Below, piece by piece: positions 19,547 through 29,950 of a stretch of 64,000 nucleotides of DNA; within the stretch, counting starts at the first letter, position 1, and each line of letters begins with the position of its first letter. Origin of the DNA: Citrobacter koseri (lineage in GTDB: Bacteria; Pseudomonadota; Gammaproteobacteria; Enterobacterales; Enterobacteriaceae); assembly GCA_900446925.1 (NCBI GenBank), contig UAVY01000007.1, forward strand, positions 496,001 to 560,000, given 5' to 3'. The notes below the pieces were generated by a model that saw only the letters and a list, made by a program, of their open reading frames with translations, had not been told where the DNA came from and ran no database searches. The position numbers were made by a program, and so were the translations under genes.

Positions 19547-20097
19547 AGCCCCGGCAGCAGCATATTGCCTGTCGCCTGTAAGACTTCAGCGATGCCCATG
19601 TTGATAACATACAGCAGCAGAACCAGGATCATCGGCGAGAAGTCGATGCCGCCCATCGAAGGGAGCAGACGGCGAATCGGGCGCAGCAAAGGGTCCGCCA
19701 GTTGAAGCAGAACGTATTCAATCGGGCTGCGGCCCTGGCTCACCCAGCTCATGATCGCCATCACCAGCAGTACCCAGAAAATCAGCAGGCCGATGGTTTT
19801 CAGGACGATAAGTATGGCGGCGATCCAGATAATCGGCTGGAACGTCACGACCATGAAAAGCACTATCGCTTTGATAAAGCTCAGAATAAATGCCAACAGC
19901 ATGGAGGCGCTATCAATCGGCCCCATTGGCGGAATAATACGACGCAGCGGCCCGATAATGGGTTGAGTCGCTTTCACCACAAACTGTGAGAAAGGGTTGT
20001 AAAAATCACAGCGAGCCCACTGCATCCATACGCGCAACAATAGCACCATGGTATACAGTTCAATTACCGTTGAGAGCAGGAAGGTCAACGTCTTCAT
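19531..20097 (-). CDS. yggT: YGGT-family inner membrane protein
   Basis: Integral membrane protein of 188 residues made of two related YGGT halves, each with a hydrophobic hairpin and a P-(I/L)-x-R-x-(I/L)-P signature: [14 protein letters not shown] and [15 protein letters not shown]. The family has been connected with osmotic tolerance and cell division or plastid nucleoid organisation, but the mechanism is open. It lies between yggS and yggU on the minus strand. Intact, family length. Confidence 0.94.
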   Translation of the reverse strand: MKTLTFLLSTVIELYTMVLLLRVWMQWARCDFYNPFSQFVVKATQPIIGPLRRIIPPMGPIDSASMLLAFILSFIKAIVLFMVVTFQPIIWIAAILIVLKTIGLLIFWVLLVMAIMSWVSQGRSPIEYVLLQLADPLLRPIRRLLPSMGGIDFSPMILVLLLYVINMGIAEVLQATGNMLLPGLWMAL

Positions 20098-20115
20098 GGC
20101 GTTCCTCAGTTTTCC

Positions 20116-20820
20116 TTAATTTTTTGTGTAATCACGCGCACCAAAAATAGCGGTGCCGATGCGCACCATCGTGCTACCTGCCGCAATTGCGGCGTCCATA
20201 TCATCCGACATACCCAGAGAAAGGGTATCAACGCCAGGATAGCGCGTTTTCAGCCCGGCAAATGCTACAGCCATTTGGCGTGCAACTTCAAACTGCCTTA
20301 CATAATCTGACTCAGGGGCGGGGATCGCCATCAGTCCGCGCAGCCTGATACCGGGAAGCTCAACCACGCTTGCCGCCAGAGCGTCCAGTTCCGTAAGCGG
20401 AATCCCGGACTTGCTGTTCTCATCGCTGATATTAATTTGAATCAGCACGTTCAGCGGCGGCAGACCTGCCGGGCGCTGTTCGCTCAGACGGGCGGCGATA
20501 CGCAGACGATCGATCGTATGGCACCAGTCAAAATGCTCTGCCACCAGACGACTTTTGTTGGACTGCAAGGGGCCAATAAAGTGCCATTGCAGCCCTTCGA
20601 CGCCGCTTTCTTTGAAGTGGCGAATTTTCTCTACCCCTTCCTGAACATAGTTTTCGCCAAACGCCCGCTGCCCGACCGCGATGGCTTCTGCGATGGCGCT
20701 CGCAGGCTTGGTTTTACTCACTGCAAGTAGCGTAACTTCTTCTGAAGACCGCCCGCAACGCGTCGCGGCGGCTGAGATTTTGTCCCGGACATGTGCCAGG
20801 TTATGCGCGATATCGTTCAT
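20116..20820 (-). CDS. yggS: PLP homeostasis protein YggS
   Basis: PLP-binding protein of the YBL036C/PROSC family that buffers pyridoxal phosphate and affects amino acid pools. The TIM-barrel starts MNDIAHNLAHVRDKISAAA; the PLP lysine is in AVSKTKPASAI, and IGPLQSNKSR and SLGMSDDMDAAI bind phosphate. The 234 residues match E. coli. I choose ATG 20820 over the open frame to 20877, which overlaps the divergent yggR leader. First gene of the yggS-yggT-yggU-rdgB-hemW run. Confidence 0.95.
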   Translation of the reverse strand: MNDIAHNLAHVRDKISAAATRCGRSSEEVTLLAVSKTKPASAIAEAIAVGQRAFGENYVQEGVEKIRHFKESGVEGLQWHFIGPLQSNKSRLVAEHFDWCHTIDRLRIAARLSEQRPAGLPPLNVLIQINISDENSKSGIPLTELDALAASVVELPGIRLRGLMAIPAPESDYVRQFEVARQMAVAFAGLKTRYPGVDTLSLGMSDDMDAAIAAGSTMVRIGTAIFGARDYTKN

Positions 20821-20838
20821 TTTTCCGAGGATGTTCGT

Positions 20839-21819
20839 ATGGATATGGAAGAAATAGTGGCCCTTAGTGTAAAGCATAACGTCTCGGATCTACACCTGTG
20901 CAACGCATGGCCTGCGCGCTGGCGTAAACGGGGAAAAGTGGAAATAGCCCCGTTTAGCAGCCCGAATGTCGAGGTTTTGCTGTCACAATGGCTTAACGAC
21001 GCGCAGCGCCGGGCGTGGCAGGCGGATGGTCAACTCGACTTTGCGGTGTCGCTGCCGGGCGGACTGCGGTTACGCGCCAGCGCTTTTCATCACGAGCAGG
21101 GCGCATCGCTGGCGCTGCGGTTGCTGCCCACTACGTGCCCGCAACTGGACGCGCTCCAGACGCCTGCCGCGCTACCCGCGCTCCTTGGCGGCGAGAACGG
21201 ACTGATTCTGGTGACCGGGGCGACGGGAAGCGGGAAATCCACCACGCTGGCGGCAATGGTGGAATACCTCAACCAGCATCTCGATGGTCATATTCTGACG
21301 CTGGAAGATCCTATTGAGTACCGCCATACCAGCCAGCGCTGCCTGATTCAGCAGCGGGAGGTTGGCGTACACTGCCGCTCCTTTGCCGCCGGGTTACGCG
21401 CTGCGCTGCGTGAAGATCCGGATGTGATTTTATTAGGCGAACTGCGCGACAGCGAGACTATTCGACTGGCGTTGACGGCGGCGGAAACGGGGCATCTGGT
21501 ACTGGCGACGCTACATACGCGCGGCGCGGCACAGGCGGTAGAGCGGCTGGTCGACTCCTTTCCGGCGCAGGAGAAAGATCCGGTACGCAGTCAACTTGCG
21601 GGCAGCCTGCGCGCCGTGTTGTCGCAGAAGCTGGAAACCGACAGGCAGGACGGACGCGTGGCGTTATTCGAACTGCTCATCAACACGCCAGCGGTTGGCA
21701 ATCTTATTCGGGAGGGGAAGATTCACCAGTTGCCCGGCGTTATTCAGACCAGCCAGCAGGCGGGGATGCAGACTTTTGCCCAGAGTCTGCAACAGCGGCA
21801 GGTGCAGGGCAGGCTTTAG
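20839..21819 (+). CDS. yggR: PilT-like ATPase YggR
   Basis: Secretion-type (GspE/PilT) ATPase of 326 residues. It has Walker A GATGSGKST, an Asp box around LEDPIEYRH, Walker B DPDVILLGELRD and a His box LATLHTRGAAQAVERL. PilT proteins power pilus retraction, but enterobacteria lack an obvious type IV pilus partner at this locus, so the role is unclear. The start at ATG 20839 (MDMEEIVAL) leaves only 18 bp to the divergent yggS start. Intact. Confidence 0.93.
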   Translation: MDMEEIVALSVKHNVSDLHLCNAWPARWRKRGKVEIAPFSSPNVEVLLSQWLNDAQRRAWQADGQLDFAVSLPGGLRLRASAFHHEQGASLALRLLPTTCPQLDALQTPAALPALLGGENGLILVTGATGSGKSTTLAAMVEYLNQHLDGHILTLEDPIEYRHTSQRCLIQQREVGVHCRSFAAGLRAALREDPDVILLGELRDSETIRLALTAAETGHLVLATLHTRGAAQAVERLVDSFPAQEKDPVRSQLAGSLRAVLSQKLETDRQDGRVALFELLINTPAVGNLIREGKIHQLPGVIQTSQQAGMQTFAQSLQQRQVQGRL

Positions 21820-21830
21820 CGAATGGTTGT

Positions 21831-21922
21831 GCCGGATGGCGGCCGATGGCCTTATCCGGCCTACAAGCGTGCCCGTAGGCCTGATAAGTTTGTAGGCCTG
21901 ATAAGCGAAGCGCCATCAGGCA
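21831..21922. repeat. BIME between yggR and yqgF
   Basis: Four REP-type units (GCCGGATGGCGG, CCTTATCCGGCCTAC, two GTAGGCCTGATAAG copies, ending GCGCCATCAGGCAA) between the convergent genes yggR and yqgF. Confidence 0.88.
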
Positions 21923-21929
21923 ATTCGCT

Positions 21930-22346
21930 TCAGTAACCCTGCTCGAAATAGCTTTCGAGGATGATGACGGCCGAGGCGGAATCCACTTTGCCTTTGTTGA
22001 GTGCGCGATAACCGCCCTGTTCAAACAGGCCAGAGCGCGCTTCTACGGTGCTGAGGCGTTCGTCATGCAGCGTAACCGGCACGCCAAAACGGCCATGAAT
22101 GCGGTTGGCGAACTTGCGGGCGCGAGCGGTGAGGGGCTGCTCTGTGCCATCCATATTGAGCGGTAGCCCGACAATAATTTCATCCGGCTGCCACTCTTTC
22201 AGCAAACGCTCGATAATGTTCCAGTCAGGCGTTCCGTCCTGCGCTTTTATCGCTGGTAGCGCGCGGGCGGTGCCGGTGATGCGCTGTCCTATCGCTACGC
22301 CGATACTTTTGGTGCCGAAATCAAATGCGAGTAAGGTTCCGCTCAT
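21930..22346 (-). CDS. yqgF: Holliday junction resolvase-like / pre-16S rRNA nuclease YqgF
   Basis: RNase H-fold protein of 138 residues (also named RuvX), with the acidic start [15 protein letters not shown] and the second acidic motif around [15 protein letters not shown]. It is an essential protein that processes the 5' end of 16S rRNA in E. coli. Its start overlaps the stop of yqgE by one base (TGATG type), so it is coupled to yqgE. Intact. Confidence 0.95.
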   Translation of the reverse strand: MSGTLLAFDFGTKSIGVAIGQRITGTARALPAIKAQDGTPDWNIIERLLKEWQPDEIIVGLPLNMDGTEQPLTARARKFANRIHGRFGVPVTLHDERLSTVEARSGLFEQGGYRALNKGKVDSASAVIILESYFEQGY

Positions 22347-22909
22347 CAGGCATGCCCCGCCACGCCAGGCATGGTCAGAATATCAATTCCGATTAATTTG
22401 GCCGCGTCGCGCCAGCGGTCGGCAATCGGCGTTTTGAACAGAATATTGAGATCGGCAGGGGCCGTGAGCCAGGCATTATCCATCAGCTCTTGCTCCAGTT
22501 GACCTTTATCCCATGATGAATAACCCAGCGCCACCAGCACCTCAGAGGGTTGCTCCGGTGTGCCTAACGTCTCCAGCACGTCACGGGACGTGGTGATCAC
22601 CGTATTGTCAGAAATGCGAATACTGGATGAAAAGCGGGAGGGCGGAGTATGTAAAATAAATCCCCGATCTTCCGCCAGCGGCCCGCCGAGCATTACGGCT
22701 TTATCCAGACGAATCGCCGGATCGCGCGGTTCAGGCGTAATCTTCAGTTTTTCCAGAATCCCTTCAATCTGTAGATTTTCCAGAGGCTTATTAATGATAA
22801 TCCCCATTGCGCCATCTTCATTGTGTTCGCAAATGTACACCACGGAGCGGCGGAAAATTGGGTCCTGGAGAGCAGGCATGGCAATAAGAAAGTGATGCTG
22901 TAAATTCAT
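22346..22909 (-). CDS. yqgE: DUF179 protein YqgE
   Basis: Conserved protein of 187 residues ([19 protein letters not shown] at the start, [36 protein letters not shown]). The function is unknown, but it is strictly associated with yqgF across Proteobacteria. The frame is open upstream to 23074 through a REP element; the family start ATG 22909 is used. Intact. Confidence 0.95.
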   Translation of the reverse strand: MNLQHHFLIAMPALQDPIFRRSVVYICEHNEDGAMGIIINKPLENLQIEGILEKLKITPEPRDPAIRLDKAVMLGGPLAEDRGFILHTPPSRFSSSIRISDNTVITTSRDVLETLGTPEQPSEVLVALGYSSWDKGQLEQELMDNAWLTAPADLNILFKTPIADRWRDAAKLIGIDILTMPGVAGHA

Positions 22910-22997
22910 TGTCAGAGGTTCTGTATCCGGGTTCAAAAAAGCAACAGCGTCCAGTATGTGGGGAAAGCGCGAAGATGTCACCCCTCTGAAAATAGCT

Positions 22998-23081
22998 TTG
23001 CCGGATGGCAGCTTCGTCTTATCCGGCCTGTGGGGTGAAATTCCAGGCCGGATAAGACGCGAAGGCGTCGCCATCCGGCAA
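22998..23081. repeat. BIME between gshB and yqgE
   Basis: REP pair TTGCCGGATGGCAGC...CTTATCCGGCC and its inverse GGCCGGATAAGACGC...GCCATCCGGCAA in the short gap between gshB and yqgE. Confidence 0.88.
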
Positions 23082-23086
23082 CTAAT

Positions 23087-24034
23087 TTATTTCTGCAAAC
23101 GCGCCTCAATGGCATCCATCAGCATACCGGTAATAGAGACGGGAAATTCCGCTTCGATCTCACGGATGCAGGTGGGGCTGGTGACGTTAATTTCCGTCAG
23201 ACGATCGCCGATGATATCCAGGCCCACAAAAATCAGCCCTTTCGCTTTCAGGGTTGGGCCAATGCGGCGGGCGATTTCCCAGTCGCTGTCGGTAAGCGGG
23301 CGCGGTTCGCCGCGACCACCGGCCGCCAGGTTGCCACGGGTCTCGCCGCCCTGCGGAATCCGCGCCAGGCAGTACGGAACGGGTTCGCCGTCAACAACCA
23401 GCACGCGTTTGTCGCCGTCTTTAATGGCAGGCAGGTAGTTCTGCGCCATGCAATAGCGGGTGCCATGCTCGGTCAGCGTTTCGGCGATCACGCCGAGGTT
23501 GGGGTCGCCTTCCTTTACGCGGAAGATAGACGCGCCGCCCATGCCGTCCAGCGGCTTGAGAATGATGTCGCTGTGCTTCTGCCAGAAGGCTTTCAGCTGC
23601 GCTTTGTTGCGCGTGACCAGCGTTTCCGGCGTCAGGTCGGAGAACCAGGCGGTGAACAGTTTTTCGTTGCAGTCGCGCAGGCTCTGGGGCTTATTGACGA
23701 TCAGCGTGCCTTTCTCTTCCGCGCGCTCCAGAATATAAGTGGCGTAGATAAATTCGGTATCGAACGGCGGATCTTTACGCATCAGGATGACGTCCAGATC
23801 GGCCAGCGGCAGATCCTGCTCGTCGTTGAACGTATACCAGTTGTCATAGTTCTGCTCTACGCTCAGGGTACGCGTGCGGGCGCGAGCCTCACCGTTGATC
23901 AAATACAGATCGGCCATCTCCATGTAATGAAGTTCGTAGCCACGACGTTGTGCTTCCAGCAGCATAGCGAAGCTGGAATCTTTCTTGATGTTGATGCTTG
24001 CGATGGGGTCCATCACGATGCCGAGCTTGATCAT
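23087..24034 (-). CDS. gshB: glutathione synthetase
   Basis: ATP-grasp ligase that adds glycine to gamma-glutamylcysteine, the second step of glutathione synthesis. 315 residues, start MIKLGIVMDPIASINIKKDS. ATP-binding parts include ILKPLDGMGGASIFRV and ARIPQGGETRGNLAAGGRGE, with FVGLDIIGDRLTEINVTSPT near the end. It is on the same strand as rsmE (12 bp upstream) and yqgE/yqgF downstream. Intact. Confidence 0.97.
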   Translation of the reverse strand: MIKLGIVMDPIASINIKKDSSFAMLLEAQRRGYELHYMEMADLYLINGEARARTRTLSVEQNYDNWYTFNDEQDLPLADLDVILMRKDPPFDTEFIYATYILERAEEKGTLIVNKPQSLRDCNEKLFTAWFSDLTPETLVTRNKAQLKAFWQKHSDIILKPLDGMGGASIFRVKEGDPNLGVIAETLTEHGTRYCMAQNYLPAIKDGDKRVLVVDGEPVPYCLARIPQGGETRGNLAAGGRGEPRPLTDSDWEIARRIGPTLKAKGLIFVGLDIIGDRLTEINVTSPTCIREIEAEFPVSITGMLMDAIEARLQK

Positions 24035-24046
24035 TGTTCTTCTCCG

Positions 24047-24778
24047 TTAGCCCAGATCGCCAAAACGCACCTGTAGCGCGGTAATGGCGGTGAGCGCAGT
24101 TGTCTCAGTACGCAGAACGCGAGGTCCTAACAGGATATCAGTAAACTGGTAGCGGGCGGTCATGGCGATTTCATCTGCCGACAAACCGCCTTCCGGGCCA
24201 ATCAACAGGCGTACGCGCTCCACGGGGAGCGGCAGGGTGTTGATACTGGCGCTGGCGCGCGGGTGAAGGTTCAGTTTCAGCCCCTCGTCCTGCTCGGCGC
24301 ACCAGGCTTCCAGATCCATTGCCGGGCGAATTTCCGGCACCCGGTTACGACCGCACTGTTCGCAGGCGGCAATAGCGATTTTTTGCCACTGCTGGCGCTT
24401 CTTGTTCAGACGTTCGCTGTCCAGTTTAACGCCGCAGCGCTCAGAAAAAAGTGGCGTAATGAGGCTTACCCCCAGTTCGATCGATTTCTGGATAGTGAAT
24501 TCCATTTTTTCGCCGCGCGACATCACCTGGCCGAGGTGAATATGCAGCGGGGATTCACGATCGTCGAGGGTGCCGCTGAGCACTTTTACATCGACGCTTT
24601 TTTTGCTGGCGTTGGTTATCTCGGCGTCAAACACCTGATTGCTGCCGTCAAACAGCTGGAGCGCCTGGCCTGGCCCCATACGCAGCACGCGTCCGATATG
24701 GTTGGCGGCGTCTTCACACAGGGAGAACTGGCTGCCGGATGTGATGGGTTCAGGGTGATAAATGCGGGGAATGCGCAT
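24047..24778 (-). CDS. rsmE: 16S rRNA m3U1498 methyltransferase RsmE
   Basis: SPOUT-class methyltransferase of 243 residues acting on 16S rRNA U1498. The trefoil-knot motifs [14 protein letters not shown] and [17 protein letters not shown] lie at the C-terminus, preceded by a PUA-like N-terminal domain ([15 protein letters not shown]). The frame happens to be open to 25321 across endA, but the family start is ATG 24778. It forms a pair with gshB. Intact. Confidence 0.96.
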   Translation of the reverse strand: MRIPRIYHPEPITSGSQFSLCEDAANHIGRVLRMGPGQALQLFDGSNQVFDAEITNASKKSVDVKVLSGTLDDRESPLHIHLGQVMSRGEKMEFTIQKSIELGVSLITPLFSERCGVKLDSERLNKKRQQWQKIAIAACEQCGRNRVPEIRPAMDLEAWCAEQDEGLKLNLHPRASASINTLPLPVERVRLLIGPEGGLSADEIAMTARYQFTDILLGPRVLRTETTALTAITALQVRFGDLG

Positions 24779-24855
24779 AATAGAAAAATCCGCGTCATCT
24801 CCCCACGCCATCTGATCGCGTGGGGCTGGGTTAAAAATATTCCCGCTAGTGTAGG

Positions 24856-25563
24856 TTAGCTCTTTTGCGCCTGGCAAGCGCGTTGCACGTATGGATTGTG
24901 GTTCCCTTGTACCCTGGCGATGCGTTCGTCGCGCTCGCACTCCCAGTCCGTGACCGGATACAGCTTGTTCCAGGCGTTGAAAAGCTGCGTTTGCTGACGG
25001 GAGAGCGTCAGATTGTACTGATCGCGCATATAAAAGTAGGTACGGGCGATCGCACCACGGGCGCGAGCAGGCGGTTCGGCGATTTTTTCCTTGAAATTGA
25101 CCTTCATGGAGCACTGGCCGTACTGACCTTCGCCGCCATTCCACTGGCTGTACATGAAGTTGCCGCGATCGCCATTCACCTCGCCGACGGCGGGTTGCAG
25201 ATTGTGCATGTCGCTCTCCATCTTGCGGTAGACAGGATCTTTCGCACAGTTTTTTCGCCCGCCGTCCTGCCAGCACTGACGCTGGTGGCCGAACTGCCAG
25301 GCGGGCACGACGTGTTCCCATTCAATGCGGCTGGCGCGGTTTTCATTTTTTCGGACTTTATAGCCGCAGGAGGCGAGGTCCACGACGCCTTTTTTACCCT
25401 GCCAGTTAATTTTACACCCGCAGTAGAAATCACCGGGAACATCGGCATTGACTTTTACCCCGGCGGTTTTGGCCTGAGAAAAACTGTTGATGCCTGTAGC
25501 CAGCACCTGCCCTGAGAGCATCATCGCCAACAACGCTGCGGCAAAAGAGAAATTACGGTACAT
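24856..25563 (-). CDS. endA: periplasmic DNA-specific endonuclease I
   Basis: Non-specific periplasmic endonuclease of 235 residues. The signal peptide is [22 protein letters not shown]. The His-Me finger active site sits in [19 protein letters not shown], with paired cysteines and [21 protein letters not shown]. The start ATG 25563 is preferred over the open frame from 25620. It lies upstream of rsmE on the same strand. Intact. Confidence 0.97.
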   Translation of the reverse strand: MYRNFSFAAALLAMMLSGQVLATGINSFSQAKTAGVKVNADVPGDFYCGCKINWQGKKGVVDLASCGYKVRKNENRASRIEWEHVVPAWQFGHQRQCWQDGGRKNCAKDPVYRKMESDMHNLQPAVGEVNGDRGNFMYSQWNGGEGQYGQCSMKVNFKEKIAEPPARARGAIARTYFYMRDQYNLTLSRQQTQLFNAWNKLYPVTDWECERDERIARVQGNHNPYVQRACQAQKS

Positions 25564-25657
25564 CACGAACTCCGTGTCAAAACGAGCCCGCAACGTAGCG
25601 AAAGTTGTTCTTGTATGCAATCAGGCAGATCAGAAAAGTTCCTGATTATTCTGGCGA

Positions 25658-26154
25658 TTATTCAGCAATAAGCGGCTCGCCGCAGTGAACGCAGCGGTAG
25701 GTGGCTTCACCGCGCACGATGCGATTATGGCGGCGCACGGTGAGCTGATGCTGCTGGCATTTACAGCGGTAGGTAAAGGTATTGCGGCGAACGGATTGCA
25801 GTTCAAACTGATGTGTGCGTCTGGCAGGGACGCCCAGTACGCTTTCCATCATCCATTTCCACTCTTTGCCGTGCGGCGCAACCCGGCCAAAATGTTTCCA
25901 GACCAGCAAATGCGCCAGTTCATGGGACACCACTTCATTAACGAACGCGTCGACGTTTTCCATCAATAGCACAGGATTGAGACGGATTTCGTAGGTTTGT
26001 AGCCATGCTGTTCCCGCGCAGTTCCACGTTGTTGATAAACCAGCCTGGGTTCCGGGTAATGACGTTCCAGTTTGAGATTGGCCTGGGCGAGTTTTTCCCG
26101 CAGGCTGCGCATAACGGCTTGCTGGACAGCGATAGGGAGACGGGAGGTTTTCAT
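25658..26154 (-). CDS. sprT: SprT zinc metalloprotease-like protein (frameshifted)
   Basis: SprT-family protein, 165 residues after repair, with the zinc motif [13 protein letters not shown] and a C-terminal zinc ribbon ([16 protein letters not shown]). The start is [16 protein letters not shown] at ATG 26154. A single extra base near 26013-26018 breaks [19 protein letters not shown]. The E. coli protein is poorly studied; the eukaryotic relative Spartan degrades DNA-protein crosslinks. It lies 94 bp upstream of endA. Confidence 0.93.
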
Positions 26155-26216
26155 AACGACAGAGGATAATGGGAGGTGATGGAGACTGCAAGAGGGACGC
26201 TTCACCCCGCTAAGTT

Positions 26217-26292
26217 TTGCCGGATGGCGGCCGACAAACCGCGCTGCGTTCAACTGAGGGCAGTAGGCCCGATAAGCTTGCGCCATCGGGCA
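26217..26292. repeat. REP element between galP and sprT
   Basis: Degenerate REP pair TTGCCGGATGGCGGCC ... GTAGGCCCGATAAGC ... GCGCCATCGGGCA downstream of galP. Confidence 0.82.
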
Positions 26293-26312
26293 CTTACCGC
26301 TAATTATCAGCG

Positions 26313-27707
26313 TTAGTCGTGAGCGCCGATTTCGCGCAGCTTACGGCCTTTCATCAGGTTACGTTCAATGTGTTCCAGAGAGACGTGTTTGGTTTCAGGA
26401 ACCAGCCAGATGGTCAGGATGATGAAGAACAGGTTCAGACCGGCATAGACCCAGAAGGTGTTTGCGTTGCCCAGCGTGTTGAGCATGGTCAGGAACGTTG
26501 CGCCGACGATCATATTGGCGATCCAGTTGGTGGCGGTAGAGCAGGTGATACCGAAATCGCGGCCTTTCAGCGGCTGAATTTCAGAGCACAGTACCCAAAT
26601 CAGCGGGCCGGCGCTCATCGCGAACCCGATGATAAACATCAGCAGCATGGCGATGGCGAAGTATTGCGCTGACGGCGAGTGAATGCCGATATGCATCATG
26701 GTGCCGAGAGTGCCCATGCCGATAGCCATGACCAGGAAGCCCAGCGTCAGCGTTGGTTTACGCCCCCAGCGGTCTACCAGGCCGATAGCGATAAAGGTGG
26801 CCAGCACGTTCGTCAGGCCAACGATAACGGTGCCCCACATCTGCTCGGTGGTATTGGTATAACCTGCCAGTTCAAAGATTTTCGGCGCGTAGTACATGAT
26901 GACGTTCATCCCGGTGAACTGTTGCATCACCTGCAAAAGCACGCCGAGGAACACCGCGCGACGGAAGTTACTGTTCTCTTTAAACAGCGCCCAGCCGCTC
27001 TGTTTTACTTGCAGACTTTCACGGATCTCATCCAGCTCGCGTTTGGCTTCTGCGCTGGTATCACGCAGGCGCAGCAGTACGCGTTCGGCATCAATAAAGC
27101 GACGTTTCGCCGCGAACCAGCGCGGGCTGTCCGGCAGGAAGAACACGCCGATCAGCAGCAGAATGGCCGGAATGATGATCACGCCCAACATCCAGCGCCA
27201 TGCGCCGCTGTAGCTGAACGCGGTGTCAGACAGATAGGCGCCAAGAATACCGATGGTGATCATCAACTGGTACATGGAGATCATACTGCCGCGAATTTTC
27301 TCCGGCGCGATCTCAGACAGGTACAGCGGGGCGGTGTAGGACGCGACGCCAACGGCCAGGCCTAACAGCACGCGGGAAACGATCAGCACCTCAACGTTAG
27401 GCGCGGCGGCGGAAAACAGCGAACCGGCCACAAACAGGATCGCGCCGATCATCAGGCTTTTCTTACGACCTAATTTGAAGGAGAGCCAGCCGCTGCCGAC
27501 GGCACCGACGGCGGCGCCGAACATCATCGAACTGACCACCCACTCCTGAGTGTGCGCGGTAATCTGGAATTCGTCAGTGATGAAGGGTAAAGCACCGGCG
27601 ATAACGCCGATATCCAGGCCAAAAAGTAATCCTGCCAGGGCTGCAAGAAAGCAGACAAAAAATGTCATGGCCTTGTTTGAACGCCCCTGTTTTTTATTGT
27701 CAGGCAT
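26313..27707 (-). CDS. galP: galactose:H+ symporter GalP
   Basis: MFS sugar porter of 464 residues that imports galactose and glucose with protons across the inner membrane. Twelve hydrophobic segments and the family motifs are visible: GRKKSLMIG after TM2, [29 protein letters not shown] and the C-terminal [13 protein letters not shown]. The start is [14 protein letters not shown] at 27707. A GalR/GalS operator and a CRP site lie 60-100 bp upstream. Intact. Confidence 0.97.
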   Translation of the reverse strand: MPDNKKQGRSNKAMTFFVCFLAALAGLLFGLDIGVIAGALPFITDEFQITAHTQEWVVSSMMFGAAVGAVGSGWLSFKLGRKKSLMIGAILFVAGSLFSAAAPNVEVLIVSRVLLGLAVGVASYTAPLYLSEIAPEKIRGSMISMYQLMITIGILGAYLSDTAFSYSGAWRWMLGVIIIPAILLLIGVFFLPDSPRWFAAKRRFIDAERVLLRLRDTSAEAKRELDEIRESLQVKQSGWALFKENSNFRRAVFLGVLLQVMQQFTGMNVIMYYAPKIFELAGYTNTTEQMWGTVIVGLTNVLATFIAIGLVDRWGRKPTLTLGFLVMAIGMGTLGTMMHIGIHSPSAQYFAIAMLLMFIIGFAMSAGPLIWVLCSEIQPLKGRDFGITCSTATNWIANMIVGATFLTMLNTLGNANTFWVYAGLNLFFIILTIWLVPETKHVSLEHIERNLMKGRKLREIGAHD

Positions 27708-27771
27708 GATGCCTCCGGTTGGGTTGCCAGTTTTGTTGATGCTAAGGGTAGGTGAGTGGCCCGCAAAAATA

Positions 27772-27787
27772 TGTGATTAGAATCACG
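27772..27787 (-). promoter_or_regulatory. CRP site of galP
   Basis: TGTGATTAGAATCACG fits TGTGA-N6-TCACA with one mismatch, between the GalR operator and the galP start. Consistent with catabolite control of galP. Confidence 0.75.
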
Positions 27788-27790
27788 TTA

Positions 27791-27806
27791 GTGTAATCGT
27801 TTACAC
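27791..27806 (-). promoter_or_regulatory. GalR/GalS operator of galP
   Basis: On the minus strand GTGTAAACGATTACAC, an almost perfect palindrome matching the GalR/GalS consensus GTGKAANCGNTTNCAC. It ends 3 bp from the CRP site and about 85 bp from the galP start, so repression by GalR/GalS and activation by CRP are expected. Confidence 0.88.
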
Positions 27807-27993
27807 TAACATTTGATGGTGAAAGTAATTAATGCTTTGAAAACATAGAGGTAAGTGAGGCGGTTTGTATCGAGAATACGCACATTTAAGACTTAACTGA
27901 AAAAAATGTAACGTCCAGAAGAAAAACGATCATGCAAAAGGATTATTTTTCAACGCGTGGCTTATAGAATGGAGGGTAAACGGTTTCATTAAT

Positions 27994-28060
27994 CGCCGGG
28001 TGACGGTTACGCCCAAAACGACAGAACCCGTAGGCCCGTGCAAGCGAAGCGACTCCGGGC
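27994..28060. repeat. degenerate REP-like sequence in the galP-metK gap
   Basis: CGCCGGGTGACGG ... CCCGTAGGCCCGTGCAAGCG ... CTCCGGGC resembles a decayed REP pair. The rest of the 420-bp gap holds the galP control region and the metK terminator. Confidence 0.5.
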
Positions 28061-28082
28061 AAAAGATGCGCGCACAAATACA

Positions 28083-28112
28083 AAAGGCCAGCACGAGGCT
28101 GGCCTTAAAAAA
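28083..28112 (-). terminator. terminator of metK
   Basis: Stem AAGGCCAGC-ctcg-TGCTGGCCTT 20 bp past the metK stop, flanked by T-rich runs on both strands, so it may work in both directions. Confidence 0.87.
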
Positions 28113-28127
28113 AGCAACGTCAGTAAA

Positions 28128-29297
28128 TTACTTCAGACCTGCGGCATCCACGCAGCAGCTGCGCCTTGTCGGTTTTTTTCCCACGGGAAATGTTCGCGGC
28201 CAAAGTGACCGTATGCAGCGGTTTCTTTGTAGATCGGGTGCAGCAGATCCAGCATCTGAATCAGGCCGTACGGACGCAGGTCGAAGAACTCGCGTACCAG
28301 CCAGGGTCAGTTTGTTCAGAAGGCACTTTTTCAGTACCCGAAGGTTTCAACCAATGATAGAGGTCGGTTCAGCCACCGCCGATAGCGTAAGAAACCTGAA
28401 TCTCACAACGGTCAGCCAGACCCTGCGGCAACGATGTTTTTTCGCCAACATAACGCGCCGCGTAGGCTGCGGAACCGGTCAACCTTAGACGGGTCCTTAC
28501 CGGAGAATGCGCCGCCGCCGTGACGCGCCATACCGCCGTAGGTATCCACGATAATCTTACGACCGGTCAGACCGCAGTCGCCCATCGGGCCGCCGATAAC
28601 AAAACGACCGGTTGGGTTGATGAAGAATTTCGTCGACGCGTTCAGCCATTCTGACGGCAGGATCGGCTTGATGATCTCTTCCATCACCGCTTCCTGAAGC
28701 GATTTCTGGTCAATTTCTTCAGCGTGCTGAGTAGACAGCACTACCGCGTCGATGCCGACAATTTTGCCGTCGTCATACTGGAAAGTGACCTGGCCTTTTC
28801 GCATCCCGGGCGCAGCCACGGCAGCGTGCCGTTTTTACGCACCTTCAGCCTGACGCTGTACCAGACGGTGCGCGTAGGTGATCGGCGCTGGCATCAGCAC
28901 GTCAGTTTCATTGGTCGCGTAAACCGAACATCAGGCCCTGGTCGCCCGCGCCCTGTTCCAGCGGATCGGCACGGTCAACGCCCTGGTTGATATCCGGGGA
29001 CTGTTTGCCGATAGCGCTCAGCACGGCGCAAGAGTTGGCGTCAAAGCCCATGTCGGAATGCACATAGCCAATCTCACGGACCGTGTTACGGGTGATCTCT
29101 TCGATATCAACCCATGCGCTGGTCGTGATCTCACCGCCAACTAAAACCATACCGGTTTTAACGTAGGTTTCGCATGCGACGCGCGCTTTCGGATCCTGTT
29201 CCAGGATCGCATCCAGCACGGCATCAGAGATTTGGTCAGCAATTTTGTCAGGATGCCCTTCTGATACGGACTCGGACGTAAAAAGGTGTTTTGCCAT
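28128..29297 (-). CDS. metK: S-adenosylmethionine synthetase (heavily frameshifted)
   Basis: Makes S-adenosylmethionine from methionine and ATP; essential in enterobacteria. The start [21 protein letters not shown] and most of the protein are recognisable: [54 protein letters not shown], ending in DAAGLK at 28128. The gene is 15 bp longer than the family norm. The excess is spread over many small insertions (for example one extra base in the T-run 28170-28176 and another near 28149), leaving only two long clean fragments (28412-28819 and 28908-29297). Since a metK null is lethal, these must be sequence errors. In E. coli the gene is repressed by MetJ; I could not pick out convincing met boxes. 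Confidence 0.93.
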
Positions 29298-29950
29298 GTT
29301 TTATTTCACCTAAGGAGAATTTGGTTAGCTCAAACTGTTGTGTGGAATAGCCAAAGCAGAGGATTCTACCAAGGCTTGCAGGTTGATGACACTGGCAGTC
29401 TGAGTGTTAATCAGTATGGATGGATTAACATCTGGATGGCTATTTTAGGTCACTTCTTCACCCGATTTCCAGTTTTTTTTGAATCAACTCCCGTTGCGTT
29501 GAAAACACGACTGGAAATTTTTCAGGACACTGCTGGCAATGTGCGCATTTATGCTTTGCATTTTTCCCCTCTTGTCGGTATAAAACGCGGCGCGCGGCTC
29601 ATACTAAAAAGCACACGACGGATTCCTCGTGTCGCCCACTTCCAGCCGGGGCTAAAACGTTGCTTTGGCTTAGAGGCTTGTCTTACGGGGCGGCCGTGGA
29701 GGTGATACGAGATAATGAACCGTTGTATTCTGCTGAATCTGTCGCACCGTTCTGGTGTGCACATGTCCCCCGCAATCTGCATCTCTGCTTTGCATACCTG
29801 CCGATGTTATACCCCATCTCGGCGCTTCTCAGGACTCCAGAGCCGGTCGGTAACGGAAGACTGAACAAGGGCGCTCTTGTTGAAACAAGAGTTTTCTCGT
29901 GGTTTCGCCGAACCGTCATACTTAAGTTCGGTTACGTGTTTTACAATGAT
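29298..29950. other. long metK/speA divergent leader region
   Basis: About 650 bp carrying the promoters of metK (minus) and speA (plus). Two hairpins precede yqgB: CTCTTGTTGAAACAAGAG followed by TTTT (29874-29891), and CCGAAC...GTTCGG (about 29909-29933). Short open frames exist on both strands, but I recognise none of them. Confidence 0.5.

Noticed and set aside
24779..25321. Extended N-terminus for rsmE
   Set aside because: The frame is open by chance across endA on the same strand; endA has a clear signal peptide and active site in its own frame, and RsmE family members start at 24778.
29405..29440. MetJ boxes upstream of metK
   Set aside because: AGATGTTA-like octamers match the AGACGTCT consensus too poorly to support.
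29549..29919. Minus-strand short frames between metK and yqgB
   Set aside because: No recognisable family, no good ribosome site; left as leader sequence.
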